A DNA stretch of 64,000 nt from Meiothermus cerbereus DSM 11376. Its GTDB lineage: Bacteria; Deinococcota; Deinococci; Deinococcales; Thermaceae. A program made the translations under genes and the position numbers. The notes below the pieces were generated by a model that did not search any database, was not told the DNA's origin, and worked only from the letters and a program-made list of their open reading frames with translations. The stretch's first letter is position 1, and every line of letters starts with the position of its first letter. The stretch spans positions 62,001-126,000 of the forward strand of contig NZ_KK211062.1 in NCBI RefSeq assembly GCF_000620065.1. Reading direction: 5' to 3'. Positions 23,826 through 32,261 of the stretch are shown here, one piece after another.

Positions 23826-24470
23826 TCACGTCTCAGGCTCAAAAATAGCCCGCCCCACCCGCACCAGGGTGGCCCCCTCCTCTACCGCCACCTCGAAATC
23901 CCCCGACATCCCCATGCTGCGCTCGGGCAACTGGTACTGGTCGGCCAGCCTCGAGAGTCGGGTAAATAGGGGTCGCACCGCCTCAGGGTCTTCGGTATAG
24001 GGCGCAACTGTCATCAAGCCCTCGACCCGCAGTCCCTCCAGGGCTTGTATCCGGGCCATGGCCTCGGGCAGCTCTTCCTCCAAAAAGCCGTGCTTCTGGG
24101 GTTCGCGGCCCAGGTTGAGCTCGAGCAGCACCCGCTGTATCTTGTTATTTTCTTGCGCTTTGCGGGCCACAGCCTCGGCCAAGCGTACCGAATCGATGGA
24201 GTGAATCAGGTCGAATCGCACCGCAAACTTGGCTTTGTTGCGCTGTAAAGGCCCGATAAAGTGCCACTCAGCCTCGAGTTCTTGCATCTTAGGCAAGGCC
24301 TCCTGAATGCGCGACTCGCCCAGGGGAAAACGGCCATAACGCAGCACCCGCTCATGAATTTCTTCCACCGGGTGTTCCTTGGTGACCGCTACCAGCCGCA
24401 CGCCATGGGGGTCGCGCCCCGCCCTGGCGCAGGCCTGCTCGATGCGTGCGAGAACGTCAGGAAGACTCAT
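23826..24470 (-). CDS. yggS: PLP homeostasis protein YggS/YlmE
   Basis: A 214-residue single-domain alanine-racemase-fold protein that binds pyridoxal 5'-phosphate and buffers the cofactor without a known catalytic reaction. The PLP Lys is in LVAVTKEHP. The family motifs WHFIGPLQRNK, HSIDS and SMGMSGDFEVAVEEGATLVR-(V)GRAIF at the phosphate-binding C-terminus are all present. The length is typical. It starts 36 nt after the end of the purine nucleoside phosphorylase gene on the same strand and is probably cotranscribed with it, with divIVA next downstream. Confidence 0.95.
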   Translation of the reverse strand: MSLPDVLARIEQACARAGRDPHGVRLVAVTKEHPVEEIHERVLRYGRFPLGESRIQEALPKMQELEAEWHFIGPLQRNKAKFAVRFDLIHSIDSVRLAEAVARKAQENNKIQRVLLELNLGREPQKHGFLEEELPEAMARIQALEGLRVEGLMTVAPYTEDPEAVRPLFTRLSRLADQYQLPERSMGMSGDFEVAVEEGATLVRVGRAIFEPET

Positions 24471-24506
24471 GCCTGGTCACCCGCAAAATTCGCCCAGAGG
24501 AAGCCC

Positions 24507-25328
24507 TCACATGGCGGCTAGAATTCCACGCACAAACCTGCGGAACAAGGCCCCGCTCCTGGCCGCGGTAGCCAGCACTTCCTGCTCGGTGGCGTGGTGC
24601 TCCCGTTCGGGCACCGCCATATCGGTAATGGTGGAAAGACCCAGCACCTTGGCCCCCAGATGTCGCAGAGCGATTACCTCGGGCACGGTGGACATCCCAA
24701 TTGCATCGGCGCCAAGGGTACGCAGCAGCCGCAGTTCGGCCCGGCTGGCAAACTGCGGCCCAGGCCACCAGGCATAAACCCCTTCGCGCAGGTGGAAGTC
24801 CTGGGCTCTGGCTACTTTATGGGCCAGCGCCCGCAGCTCTAGGTCGTAGGCGTCGAAGGTCACGGGAAAGCGCGGCCCCAGGCGCTCGTCGTTGGGGCCG
24901 GTAAGGGGCGAAAGAGCGGCGTAGTTGATGTAGTCGCTGTGCAACATGAGCTCGCCGGCATTCCAGCCCGGGTTGAGCCCCCCAGCAGCCGAGGTAATCA
25001 AAAATGTCCTGGCCCCCAGAAAGAACCCCACCCGCTGCGGAAATGCCGCCTGGGCTGGGGTGTAGCCCTCGTAGCAGTGCACCCGGCCCTTGTAGGCCAG
25101 TACGTTTTTGCCCTCGAGCCGCCCCAAAATGAGCTTCCCCTCGTGCCCGGGTGCCGTGGAGTGGGGGAAATTAGGCAGCGTGCTGTAAGGAAAGCTCGCC
25201 ACCGTCTCGATCTCGTCACCCAGGGGCCCCAGGCCCGAACCCAACACGATGCCCACCTCGGGCACAAAGTCGGTTTGGGTGCGAATGTGGTTTACAGTCT
25301 CTTGAATCTGGTCGTAGGTAGAACTCAT
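24507..25328 (-). CDS. purine nucleoside phosphorylase, trimeric type, altered base site
   Basis: A 273-residue enzyme that splits purine nucleosides with phosphate. Conserved are the phosphate loop GSGLGPLGD, the His/Arg segment STAPGHEGKL, GRVHCYEGY and GADAIGMSTVPEVI. Two residues that read the base differ from classical inosine/guanosine enzymes: the Glu of GPSFET (human Glu201) is Ala in GPQFASRAE, and the Asn of ITN (human Asn243) is Asp in ITDMA. In the human enzyme an Asn243-to-Asp change brings in adenosine activity, so this protein may prefer 6-aminopurines. The ATG at 25328 is favoured by a TAGATT box 7 nt upstream; a reading from 25352 adds eight residues. yggS follows. Confidence 0.88.
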   Translation of the reverse strand: MSSTYDQIQETVNHIRTQTDFVPEVGIVLGSGLGPLGDEIETVASFPYSTLPNFPHSTAPGHEGKLILGRLEGKNVLAYKGRVHCYEGYTPAQAAFPQRVGFFLGARTFLITSAAGGLNPGWNAGELMLHSDYINYAALSPLTGPNDERLGPRFPVTFDAYDLELRALAHKVARAQDFHLREGVYAWWPGPQFASRAELRLLRTLGADAIGMSTVPEVIALRHLGAKVLGLSTITDMAVPEREHHATEQEVLATAARSGALFRRFVRGILAAM

Positions 25329-25335
25329 ACGCCCA

Positions 25336-25341
25336 AATCTA
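25336..25341 (-). promoter_or_regulatory. -10 box (TAGATT) of the purine nucleoside phosphorylase gene
   Basis: It ends 7 nt before the ATG at 25328 and therefore decides against the longer N-terminus starting at 25352. Confidence 0.45.
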
Positions 25342-25466
25342 CCGCAAAACACAGCTCAGGGTGTAGTGCAGGCCAGCACTCCTCTATCCCAACCCTCTGC
25401 CACAACGGACGCTCGGCCCCGAAGACCTGCTGAAGCCAAGGGCTAATATGCAATCCTTCCGCTCAC

Positions 25467-25488
25467 TTCGACGGGCTCAGGGAACTCC
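25467..25488. repeat. REP-like core, single copy
   Basis: CTTCGACGGGCTCAGGGAAC contains the core TCGACGGGCTC, the same element found twice at 33497-33580. It is intergenic, between the nucleoside phosphorylase and the tRNAs. Confidence 0.5.
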
Positions 25489-25573
25489 TGCCATCGCAGA
25501 GGCGCTGCGTCAACAGAACAATCCAGCAAGATTTGGGGGTGAAAACTTTATTTAGGTCAGGAGGGTCAAAGCT

Positions 25574-25604
25574 AAAACCGGGGTTCAGACGACCCCGGTT
25601 TTTT
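25574..25604. terminator. bidirectional intrinsic terminator
   Basis: A perfect 11-bp stem, AAAACCGGGGT with ACCCCGGTTTT, has a 7-nt loop (25585-25591) and is flanked by T runs on both strands. It ends the tRNA transcript on the minus strand. Confidence 0.8.
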
Positions 25605-25615
25605 GCCTCCTGGAA

Positions 25616-25692
25616 TGGTGGCTATGGGCGGACTTGAACCGCCGACACCACGATTATGAGTCGTGTGCTCTAACCAGCTGAGCTACATAGCC
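25616..25692 (-). tRNA. tRNA-Met (CAU), elongator
   Basis: A 77-nt cloverleaf including an encoded CCA. The acceptor pairs GGCTATG with CATAGCC, the D arm is AGCTCAGCTGGTTAGAGC, the anticodon loop is CTCATAA, and the T arm is GGCGGTTCAAGTCCGCC. The sequence closely follows E. coli elongator tRNA-Met (GGCTACGTAGCTCAG) rather than lysidine-type tRNA-Ile. It lies 1 nt from the initiator tRNA and shares its promoter. Confidence 0.92.
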
Positions 25693-25693
25693 A

Positions 25694-25770
<77 letters not shown>

Positions 25771-25805
25771 TCGGTAGGGGGGTCGCCCCCAAAGCCGCAA
25801 ACTCA

Positions 25806-25834
25806 ATCTTAGGCGGGAAACCGCGCCTCGTCAA
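25806..25834 (-). promoter_or_regulatory. promoter of the two methionine tRNAs
   Basis: A TTGACG -35 box (25829-25834), a 17-nt spacer and a TAAGAT -10 box (25806-25811) place the transcript start near 25799, about 30 nt before the initiator tRNA. Confidence 0.8.
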
Positions 25835-25873
25835 GGCGCGCAAGCCTTTGGCCTCGCCACGGCAAAGCCGCGC

Positions 25874-26962
25874 TCAGGTCAAAACCCGCGCCGTGGTCGC
25901 CTCGTGAATCCCGGCCTTCTTGTCGTGCAAAAAGCCACCCTGGAAACCTCTTTGTAGGGCCACAATCTCGGCCAGGGCCGCCACCGCAATCTCCTCCGGA
26001 CTTTCGGCGCCGATGTCCAGCCCGATGGGATTCCGCAGACGGGCCAGTTGCTCCTGGCTGGGCACGAAGCCTTCGTCTTTCAGGGCATCCATAATTTTTT
26101 CCAGACGGTTGCGCGGACCCAGCATACCCACATACCGGGCCGGCGACTCCAGGGCGAAGCGCAGGGCCTGGCGGTCAATGTCGAGGTGGTGGTTCATCAC
26201 GATGACGTGCTGGCGGGGCGTCAAACTGATTTTCTGGTCGTATTCGTCGTGGGCAGCTTGAATGGTCTGGCAGCCTGCAAAACCCTGCAAAAGCTCGGGG
26301 CGGGCGTCCACCACCGTCACCCTAAACCCCAGCACCAGGGCCTGGTTGGCCATGGGCTTGGCGTCGTGGCCTGCCCCGAACAAAACCAGCTCGGGAATGG
26401 GGCTGCTGACGTCAAAAAATACCTCGGCCTCCTGCACATAGCGGGTGGTGGGGCGGGAGGAGCCCCCCTGCATCTGCTGGGCAATTCGAATCACCTGGTC
26501 GTGCAGTTCGGGGGGGGTAATTTGGCCCTCGAGCGCCCCGTTGGGCTTGAGCCAGACCCGTCCCTCGCCACCCCCCATCACCGTAGCCAGCACCGAGGGC
26601 TCCGACTCGGTGGTCTCCTGCAGCCAGCGGTGCAGCATCCCCTGGGGCTCCACCGGCTCAACCCAGACCTCGACCGTACCACCACAACCAGGCCACCAGG
26701 TCTTTTCTTCGTTGTAATCGAAGATGGTACGCTCGGCCCGGCCCCGGGCCAGAATCTGCATGGCAATTTCGATCATCTCCTGCTCGAGGCAACCCCCGGA
26801 AATCATGCAGGCCGAGCCGCCGTCCTCGCGCACCAGCATCTTGGCCCCTTCGCGGCGATAAGCCGAGCCAATCACCCGCACCACCGTCGCCAGGGCAGTC
26901 TCTTTTCCCTCGGCCCAGGCGGCCTCGAGGGCAGCCAACAGCATGGGTATCTCGTTTGCCAT
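25874..26962 (-). CDS. XdhC/CoxF-family molybdenum-hydroxylase maturation protein
   Basis: A 362-residue cytosolic protein. The N-terminal XdhC/CoxI domain contains GSAYRREGAKMLV, the Cys motif ISGGCLE, and a second Cys in WWPGCGGTVEV. The C-terminal XdhC Rossmann domain has LVLFGAGHDAKPMANQA, a VVDARPE strand end and VGMLGPRNR. XdhC proteins bind molybdenum cofactor, promote its sulfuration and hand it to xanthine dehydrogenase or CO-dehydrogenase-like enzymes. It is transcribed away from the coxSLMDE genes across a 469-bp gap, and no other client lies nearby, so it very likely serves that enzyme. No strong promoter is visible. Confidence 0.9.
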   Translation of the reverse strand: MANEIPMLLAALEAAWAEGKETALATVVRVIGSAYRREGAKMLVREDGGSACMISGGCLEQEMIEIAMQILARGRAERTIFDYNEEKTWWPGCGGTVEVWVEPVEPQGMLHRWLQETTESEPSVLATVMGGGEGRVWLKPNGALEGQITPPELHDQVIRIAQQMQGGSSRPTTRYVQEAEVFFDVSSPIPELVLFGAGHDAKPMANQALVLGFRVTVVDARPELLQGFAGCQTIQAAHDEYDQKISLTPRQHVIVMNHHLDIDRQALRFALESPARYVGMLGPRNRLEKIMDALKDEGFVPSQEQLARLRNPIGLDIGAESPEEIAVAALAEIVALQRGFQGGFLHDKKAGIHEATTARVLT

Positions 26963-27431
26963 AAAACTGTTCCCCTCGCCCCAACCTACACCCAGAAGCC
27001 CCCCAGGACTCTGTTAGCAGAACACATTTGCCCAATTTCGTGCTATTGGCAAAACCCGGGGCTTCTTGTTACTCTCATCTTCGAAGTTATATAGTAGCGG
27101 CTAAAGATTTCAGTTGCAGGTGTGCCCACTCGCTTTGTTTGGCTAGCCTGAGAGTGTTTCTGGTAGCTATGGCCTCGAGGTGCTGTCGTGACTAGATTTT
27201 CTATATACCCAGCAGTGTGCGTTGCAGACAGCCTCGCTAAAGCAACCACCGTGGATTTACGAACCAGGCCCGTCATGCAGGATCCAGTTCCAACGCAGTT
27301 CCACAACACAAGCCTTTTACCTAGCAGCAGCTTGCCCGGCTTTCGAGGAGGAGATGAGGGACCGCCAAGCCTTTGACACAATTTGGCTATCAATGGTCTG
27401 AACCAACCCACCATATCGTCGAGGAGGAAGC
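26963..27431. other. divergent regulatory gap between xdhC and coxS, 469 bp
   Basis: No gene is supported here. A TTGACA hexamer near 27373-27378 has no convincing -10 partner. GAGGAGG before coxS is a strong ribosome site. I looked for a molybdenum-cofactor riboswitch fold on both strands and could not build one. Confidence 0.4.
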
Positions 27432-27932
27432 ATGGCAGAAAAAGTACACATCAAGGTAGTGGTCAACGGGCTCGAGCACCACAGCGAGGTGGAGCCGAGG
27501 CTTTTATTGGTTCACTACCTGCGCGAAACCTTGGGGCTTACCGGAACCCACGTAGGCTGTGATACCAGCCAGTGCGGGGCTTGCACGGTGCACGTAGACG
27601 GACAGGCCGTGAAGTCGTGCACCATGTTCGCGGTGCAGGCCGATGGCGCCAGTGTAACCACCATCGAAGGCATCGGAAGCGTCGGCAAGTTACACCCGGT
27701 GCAGGAAGGTTTTTGGGAGATGCACGGGCTACAGTGTGGCTTCTGCACCCCCGGCATGATCATGGCGGCGGTTGACCTGCTCAACAAGAACCCCCAGCCC
27801 AGCGAAGAGGAAATCCGCCATGCCTTAGAGGGCAACCTGTGCCGCTGCACCGGCTACCACAACATCGTGCGGGCCGTGCAGTACGCTGCCGACAAGATGG
27901 CGGGCAAGGTTGGAGCCGCTGCGGACGACTAA
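27432..27932 (+). CDS. coxS: CO-dehydrogenase-like small subunit, two [2Fe-2S] clusters
   Basis: A 166-residue iron-sulfur subunit of a molybdenum hydroxylase. It passes electrons from the molybdenum site to the FAD subunit. The plant-ferredoxin-type cluster uses [14 protein letters not shown] plus the distal Cys of VKSC. The second, helical domain uses CGFCTPGM and CRCTGY. All eight Cys are present and the length is typical. GGAGG lies 6 nt before the ATG. It opens the order S-L-M-D-E, with the medium subunit after the large one instead of the M-S-L order of classical CO dehydrogenase operons. Confidence 0.94.
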   Translation: MAEKVHIKVVVNGLEHHSEVEPRLLLVHYLRETLGLTGTHVGCDTSQCGACTVHVDGQAVKSCTMFAVQADGASVTTIEGIGSVGKLHPVQEGFWEMHGLQCGFCTPGMIMAAVDLLNKNPQPSEEEIRHALEGNLCRCTGYHNIVRAVQYAADKMAGKVGAAADD

Positions 27933-27995
27933 TCCCGGGAGCAGGATTCAAGCAACCTGTCTCATACCCCGGATTTACAGATTAGGGAGGAAACA

Positions 27996-30362
27996 ATGGC
28001 CGAAAAACTCTTTGGCAAGGCGATGAAGCGGGTCGAAGACCCCCGCTTCATTACCGGCTCCGGTAACTATACCGACGACATGACCCTGCCCGGCATGGTG
28101 CACGCGGCCATGGTTCGTTCGCCGTATGCCCACGCCCGCATCAAGGGCATCGATACCTCCAAGGCCCGTTCGCATCCTGGGGTGCTGGCGGTAATTACCG
28201 GCCAGGAGATGAAGGATGCCGGCATCAACGGGATTCCCACCGGCTGGCTGCATCCCGGCATCAAAACCCCGCCCCACTACGCCATTACCTTCGACAAGGC
28301 CCGACACGTGGGCGACATTGTGGCCGCGGTCATCGCCGAAACCCGGCAGATTGCCGAGGATGCCGCACAACTCGTGGAAGTGGACTACGAGCCCCTGCCC
28401 GCGGTTGCGCTGGGGAGCGACGCGCTCAAACCCGGTGCCCCCGCTGTACACGACGACGTGCCCGACAACGTCTGCTTCACCTGGAGCATTGGCGATAAAG
28501 CTGCGGTAGATGCGGCTTTTGCCAGCGCCTACAAAACCGTCAAACTCAACCTGCGCAACAACCGGCTGGTGCCCAACGCCATGGAGCCTCGAGCCTCGCT
28601 GGCCCAGTACCTCAAGGCCAGCGACGAGTACACCCTCTGGACCACCAGCCAGAACCCCCACATTCACCGCCTCCTGATTGCCGCTTTCATCATGGGCATC
28701 CCCGAGCACAAGCTGCGGGTGATCGCCCCGGATGTGGGCGGGGGCTTCGGCAGCAAGATCTACCAGTACCCCGAGGAGATTATCGTGCTCTACGCGGCCA
28801 AAAAGCTGGGCCGACCGGTCAAGTGGACGGCCCGCCGCTCGGAGAGCTTTGTCACCGACTCCCACGGACGCGACCACGAGACCGTGGCCGAGATGGCAGT
28901 GGATCAGAACGGCAAGATTACCGCGGTGCGGGTGGACACCATCGCCAACATGGGGGCCTACCTGACCACTTTTGCCCCGGCGGTGCCCACCTACCTGTAC
29001 GGCTGTTTGCTGGCCGGCACCTATACCACACCCCACATCTACTGCCACGTAACCGCGCCCTTTACCCACACCACCCCCGTGGATGCCTACCGGGGCGCCG
29101 GGCGGCCCGAGGCCACCTATCTGCTCGAGCGCCTGGTGGACGTGATGGCCCACGAGCTGGGCATGGATCCGGTGGAGTTCCGCCGCAAGAACCTGATTCC
29201 CCCCGAGGCCTTCCCCTACCAGACCCCGGTGGCTTTGCAGTACGACTCCGGCAACTACGAGGCCAACCTGAACAAGGCCCTCGAGCTGGTCAACTACAAA
29301 GCGCTACGCGAGCAGCAAGAAGCCTGGCGCCAGCAAGGCCGCCACATGGGAATCGGGGTGGTGACCTATATCGAGGCCTGCGGGCTGGCCCCCTCGGCCC
29401 TGGTGGGCAGCCTGGGGGCCCAGGCCGGGCAGTGGGAGAGCGCTTTGGTGCGGGTGATGCCCACCGGCAAGGTGGAGGTCTTTACCGGTACGCACAGCCA
29501 CGGTCAGGGCCACGAGACGGCCTTTGCCCAGGTGGTGGCCGACGAGCTGCAAATCCCCGTCGAGGACGTGGTGCTGATACACGGCGACACCGGGCGGATG
29601 CCCTACGGCTGGGGGTCGTATGGCTCGCGCTCGGCCCCCACGGGCCTCTCGGCCATCGTGCTGGCGACCCGCAAGATTATCGACAAGGCCAAAAAGATTG
29701 CCGCCCATCTGCTCGAGGCCAGCCCCGACGACATCGTGCACGAAGACGGCAAGTTTATGGTCAAGGGGGTGCCCGACAAGGCCAAGACCTTCTTCGAGAT
29801 CGCCCTGATGGCCCACCTGGCCCACAACTACCCCGCCGACCTCGAGCCCGGCCTCGAGGCCACCCACTTCTATGACCCCAAAAACTTCGTCTACCCCTTC
29901 GGCACCCACATCGCGGTGGTGGAGGTAGACCCCGACACCGGCAAGGTCAAGCTGCTGCGCTACCTCTCGGTGGACGACTGCGGCCCGGTGGTCAACCCCC
30001 TGATTGCCGAGGGCCAGGTGCACGGGGGCATTGCCCAGGGCTTGGGGCAGGCCCTGCTGGAAGAGGCCGTCTACGATAAAGAGGGCCAGATTCTCTCGGG
30101 GAACTTTTTGGAGTACACCCTCCCCCGCGCCGACGATCTGGTGCAGATCGAGCACGACCACACCGTGACCCCCTGCCCGCACAACCCCCTGGGCATCAAA
30201 GGCATCGGCGAGGCCGGCACCATCGCCTCCACCGCCGCGGTGGCCAACGCCGTCATGGATGCCCTGCGGCCCTTTGGTATTGTGCACCTCGACATGCCCT
30301 ACACCCCCGAAAAGGTCTGGCGGGCCATTCACGGCAACAGGCTGGCCCAGGCCGCCGATTAG
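27996..30362 (+). CDS. coxL: form II CO-dehydrogenase-like molybdenum large subunit
   Basis: A 788-residue catalytic subunit that holds molybdopterin cytosine dinucleotide. It has [14 protein letters not shown], the cofactor-binding glycine motif, and the catalytic Glu in [11 protein letters not shown] near the C-terminus. The active-site loop reads AYRGAGR, which defines form II (putative) CoxL; authentic aerobic CO dehydrogenases have AYxCSFR with the Cys that ligates copper. The Cys is absent, so CO is probably not the main substrate; an aldehyde, an aromatic or an N-heterocycle is as likely. There is a ribosome site AGGGAGG before the ATG. It lies between coxS and coxM in one operon. Confidence 0.92.
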   Translation: MAEKLFGKAMKRVEDPRFITGSGNYTDDMTLPGMVHAAMVRSPYAHARIKGIDTSKARSHPGVLAVITGQEMKDAGINGIPTGWLHPGIKTPPHYAITFDKARHVGDIVAAVIAETRQIAEDAAQLVEVDYEPLPAVALGSDALKPGAPAVHDDVPDNVCFTWSIGDKAAVDAAFASAYKTVKLNLRNNRLVPNAMEPRASLAQYLKASDEYTLWTTSQNPHIHRLLIAAFIMGIPEHKLRVIAPDVGGGFGSKIYQYPEEIIVLYAAKKLGRPVKWTARRSESFVTDSHGRDHETVAEMAVDQNGKITAVRVDTIANMGAYLTTFAPAVPTYLYGCLLAGTYTTPHIYCHVTAPFTHTTPVDAYRGAGRPEATYLLERLVDVMAHELGMDPVEFRRKNLIPPEAFPYQTPVALQYDSGNYEANLNKALELVNYKALREQQEAWRQQGRHMGIGVVTYIEACGLAPSALVGSLGAQAGQWESALVRVMPTGKVEVFTGTHSHGQGHETAFAQVVADELQIPVEDVVLIHGDTGRMPYGWGSYGSRSAPTGLSAIVLATRKIIDKAKKIAAHLLEASPDDIVHEDGKFMVKGVPDKAKTFFEIALMAHLAHNYPADLEPGLEATHFYDPKNFVYPFGTHIAVVEVDPDTGKVKLLRYLSVDDCGPVVNPLIAEGQVHGGIAQGLGQALLEEAVYDKEGQILSGNFLEYTLPRADDLVQIEHDHTVTPCPHNPLGIKGIGEAGTIASTAAVANAVMDALRPFGIVHLDMPYTPEKVWRAIHGNRLAQAAD

Positions 30363-30408
30363 GCCGGGCCTGCGCCGTGTGGTCAAGAGATATAGCGCCG
30401 CGATAAAA

Positions 30409-30448
30409 GCAGGGGAGCCCACAACTCCGCCTCACCCCGCTCCCCTGC
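30409..30448 (+). other. intercistronic hairpin between coxL and coxM
   Basis: A perfect 10-bp stem, GCAGGGGAGC with GCTCCCCTGC, has a 20-nt loop and no T run afterwards. It fits an mRNA-stabilising or processing element better than a terminator. Confidence 0.5.
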
Positions 30449-30466
30449 GCCAAATGGAGGGTTTAG

Positions 30467-31303
30467 ATGTACACATCTGAGTTCGCCTATAAAAAAGCTA
30501 GTAGCCTTGCGGAGGCCATCCGCCTGCTCCAGCAGCACCCCGATGCCAAGCTGCTGGCAGGCGGCCACAGCCTGATTCCCACCATGAAGCTGCGTCTGGC
30601 TTCGCCCCCGGCCCTGATCGACATCTCCAGGGTGCCGGAGCTGCGCGGGATCCGGCGCGAAGGCGAGACCCTGGTCATCGGAGCCATGACCACCTACCAC
30701 GAGCTGGAAACCTCCGATCTGCTCAAACAGCACTGCCCCATCATTCCCCAGGCCGTACACCTGATTGGCGACCCCATGGTGCGGGCCCGGGGCACCATCG
30801 GGGGTTCGCTGGCCCATGCCGACCCCGCCGCCGATCTGCCGGCTTCTATGCTGGCCTTGGGGGCCCAGATTAAAGTCCAGGGGCCCTCCGGCAGCCGGGT
30901 GGTGGAAGCTGAGCAGTTTTTCACCGGCATGTTCAGCACGGCCCTGCAGGAAGGCGAAATCCTGAGCGAGGTACACATTCCCATCCGGCCCGGCGCCCGC
31001 ATGGCCTACGCCAAGTTCCCCCACCCAGCCAGCCGCTACGCGGTGGTGGGGGTGGCGGTGGTGCTGGACGGAAATACCGTGCGGGCGGCGGTTACCGGGG
31101 CGGGCGAGCACGCCATGCGGCTTACCAAGCTCGAGCAGGCCCTCTCGGGCCAGCCCCTTACCGCCCAAAACATCGCCGCCGCCTGCCAGGGGCTGCTCCC
31201 GCCCGACAACCTCAACCACGACCTGGTAGCCTCCAAAGAGTACCGCGCCCACCTGGTGGACGTGATGGCCAAGCGGGCTTTAATGCAAGCCGCCGGGCTA
31301 TAG
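30467..31303 (+). CDS. coxM: CO-dehydrogenase-like medium (FAD) subunit
   Basis: A 278-residue flavoprotein subunit of the same hydroxylase. It binds FAD through the paired motifs LLAGGHSLIP (AGGHS) and GTIGGSLAHADPAAD (TIGG), both diagnostic of the CoxM/xanthine-dehydrogenase FAD family. The C-terminal CO_deh_flav_C domain follows. It starts MYTSEFAYKKA after the ribosome site GGAGG 7 nt upstream. It completes a three-subunit SLM enzyme with coxS and coxL. A GC-rich hairpin stands on each side of the gene, which could set its message level apart from that of coxSL and coxDE. Confidence 0.93.
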   Translation: MYTSEFAYKKASSLAEAIRLLQQHPDAKLLAGGHSLIPTMKLRLASPPALIDISRVPELRGIRREGETLVIGAMTTYHELETSDLLKQHCPIIPQAVHLIGDPMVRARGTIGGSLAHADPAADLPASMLALGAQIKVQGPSGSRVVEAEQFFTGMFSTALQEGEILSEVHIPIRPGARMAYAKFPHPASRYAVVGVAVVLDGNTVRAAVTGAGEHAMRLTKLEQALSGQPLTAQNIAAACQGLLPPDNLNHDLVASKEYRAHLVDVMAKRALMQAAGL

Positions 31304-31320
31304 AAGCCCTGATAAATGTG

Positions 31321-31344
31321 AGGGGCTGAGGCCATTCAGCCCCT
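31321..31344 (+). other. intercistronic hairpin between coxM and coxD
   Basis: A perfect 9-bp stem, AGGGGCTGA with TCAGCCCCT, has a 6-nt loop followed by TATC. Without a T run it is at most a weak terminator. Confidence 0.5.
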
Positions 31345-31361
31345 TATCTTCGTGCCATGAT

Positions 31362-32261
31362 ATGAACATGATGCCTAAATCCGTCGAGGAGACCCAAAAA
31401 GCCCTCGAGGCCCATCGCTACATCGCCGATAAGGGACTCTCGGTAGCGGTGTTTCTGGCCCTGAAGCTGGGCCGCCCTTTGCTCCTGGAGGGCGAGCCAG
31501 GGGTGGGCAAGACCGAGATCGTGAAGGTGCTGGCAGAGATGCTCTCTACCCGTCTGATTCGCCTGCAATGCTACGAAGGGTTGGACATTAGCAATGCGGT
31601 GTACGAGTGGGACTACGCCCGCCAGCTCCTGCAAATTCGGCTGCTGGAGGCCAGCGGCGAGCGCGACCAGGAAAAAGTGCGCCACGAGGTGTTCAGCCAG
31701 GAGTTCCTGCTCAAGCGCCCGCTTTTGCAGGCCCTGGAAAGCCAGAACGGCAAGGCCCCGGTACTCTTGATTGACGAACTCGACCGGGCCGATGAGGAGT
31801 TCGAGGCGTTTTTGCTCGAGTTCCTTTCCGACTGGCAGATTACCGTTCCCGAGGTGGGCACCCTCAAGGCCGAAAGGCCGCCGGTGGTGGTGATTACCTC
31901 CAACCGCACCCGCGAGATACACGACGCCCTGAAGCGCCGCTGCATGTACTACTGGATCGACTACCCCAGCTTCGAGAAGGAGTACCGCATCGTGCAGGAA
32001 AAAGTGCCGGGCGTACCGGAAAAACTGGCCCAGCAGGCGGTAGCCTTTGTGCAGGAGCTGCGTAAGCAGGACCTCTACAAAGCCCCCGGCGTGGCCGAGA
32101 CCCTGGACTGGGCCTCCTCGCTTTTAGCCCTGGGCCAGACCGAGCTTTCCCCCGAGGTCATCGAGGAAACTCTGGGGGTGCTGCTCAAGTACCAGGACGA
32201 CGTGGTTAAAGCCAAAAACCAGGCCCGCGACCTGCTGGCTAGGGCCCAGATGTCTATATGA
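31362..32261 (+). CDS. coxD: CoxD-like MoxR-family AAA+ ATPase
   Basis: A 299-residue AAA+ protein. Walker A is GEPGVGKT (44-51), Walker B is VLLIDELDRAD, sensor 1 is ITSNRTRE, and the arginine-finger segment is LKRRCMYYWIDYPS. In Oligotropha, CoxD works as a chaperone-like ATPase that helps assemble the [CuSMoO2] site together with CoxE. Here the large subunit lacks the Cys that holds copper, so CoxD and CoxE must have a broader maturation role in this operon, probably sulfuration or cofactor insertion. The start is uncertain: ATGs at 31362, 31368 and 31371 have no good ribosome site. It overlaps coxE by 4 nt. Confidence 0.9.
   Translation: MNMMPKSVEETQKALEAHRYIADKGLSVAVFLALKLGRPLLLEGEPGVGKTEIVKVLAEMLSTRLIRLQCYEGLDISNAVYEWDYARQLLQIRLLEASGERDQEKVRHEVFSQEFLLKRPLLQALESQNGKAPVLLIDELDRADEEFEAFLLEFLSDWQITVPEVGTLKAERPPVVVITSNRTREIHDALKRRCMYYWIDYPSFEKEYRIVQEKVPGVPEKLAQQAVAFVQELRKQDLYKAPGVAETLDWASSLLALGQTELSPEVIEETLGVLLKYQDDVVKAKNQARDLLARAQMSI

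Noticed and set aside
27188-27376. A small protein gene upstream of coxS
   Set aside because: It has no ribosome site and no recognisable motif, and the region fits a promoter or leader better.
26963-27431. A molybdenum-cofactor riboswitch between xdhC and coxS
   Set aside because: I could not find the required paired elements on either strand. A covariance-model search (Rfam Moco_RNA_motif) would settle it.
29304-30422. Long open frame antisense to coxL and similar ones opposite coxS, paaZ, icd, the carboxyltransferase and the cyclase gene
   Set aside because: Stop-free antisense frames of this length are common opposite GC-rich genes with biased third positions. They have no conserved motifs, no ribosome sites and a Gly/His/Arg-rich composition.
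31321-31344. A terminator between coxM and coxD
   Set aside because: The stem is perfect but no T run follows on the plus strand, so it was listed only as a hairpin.
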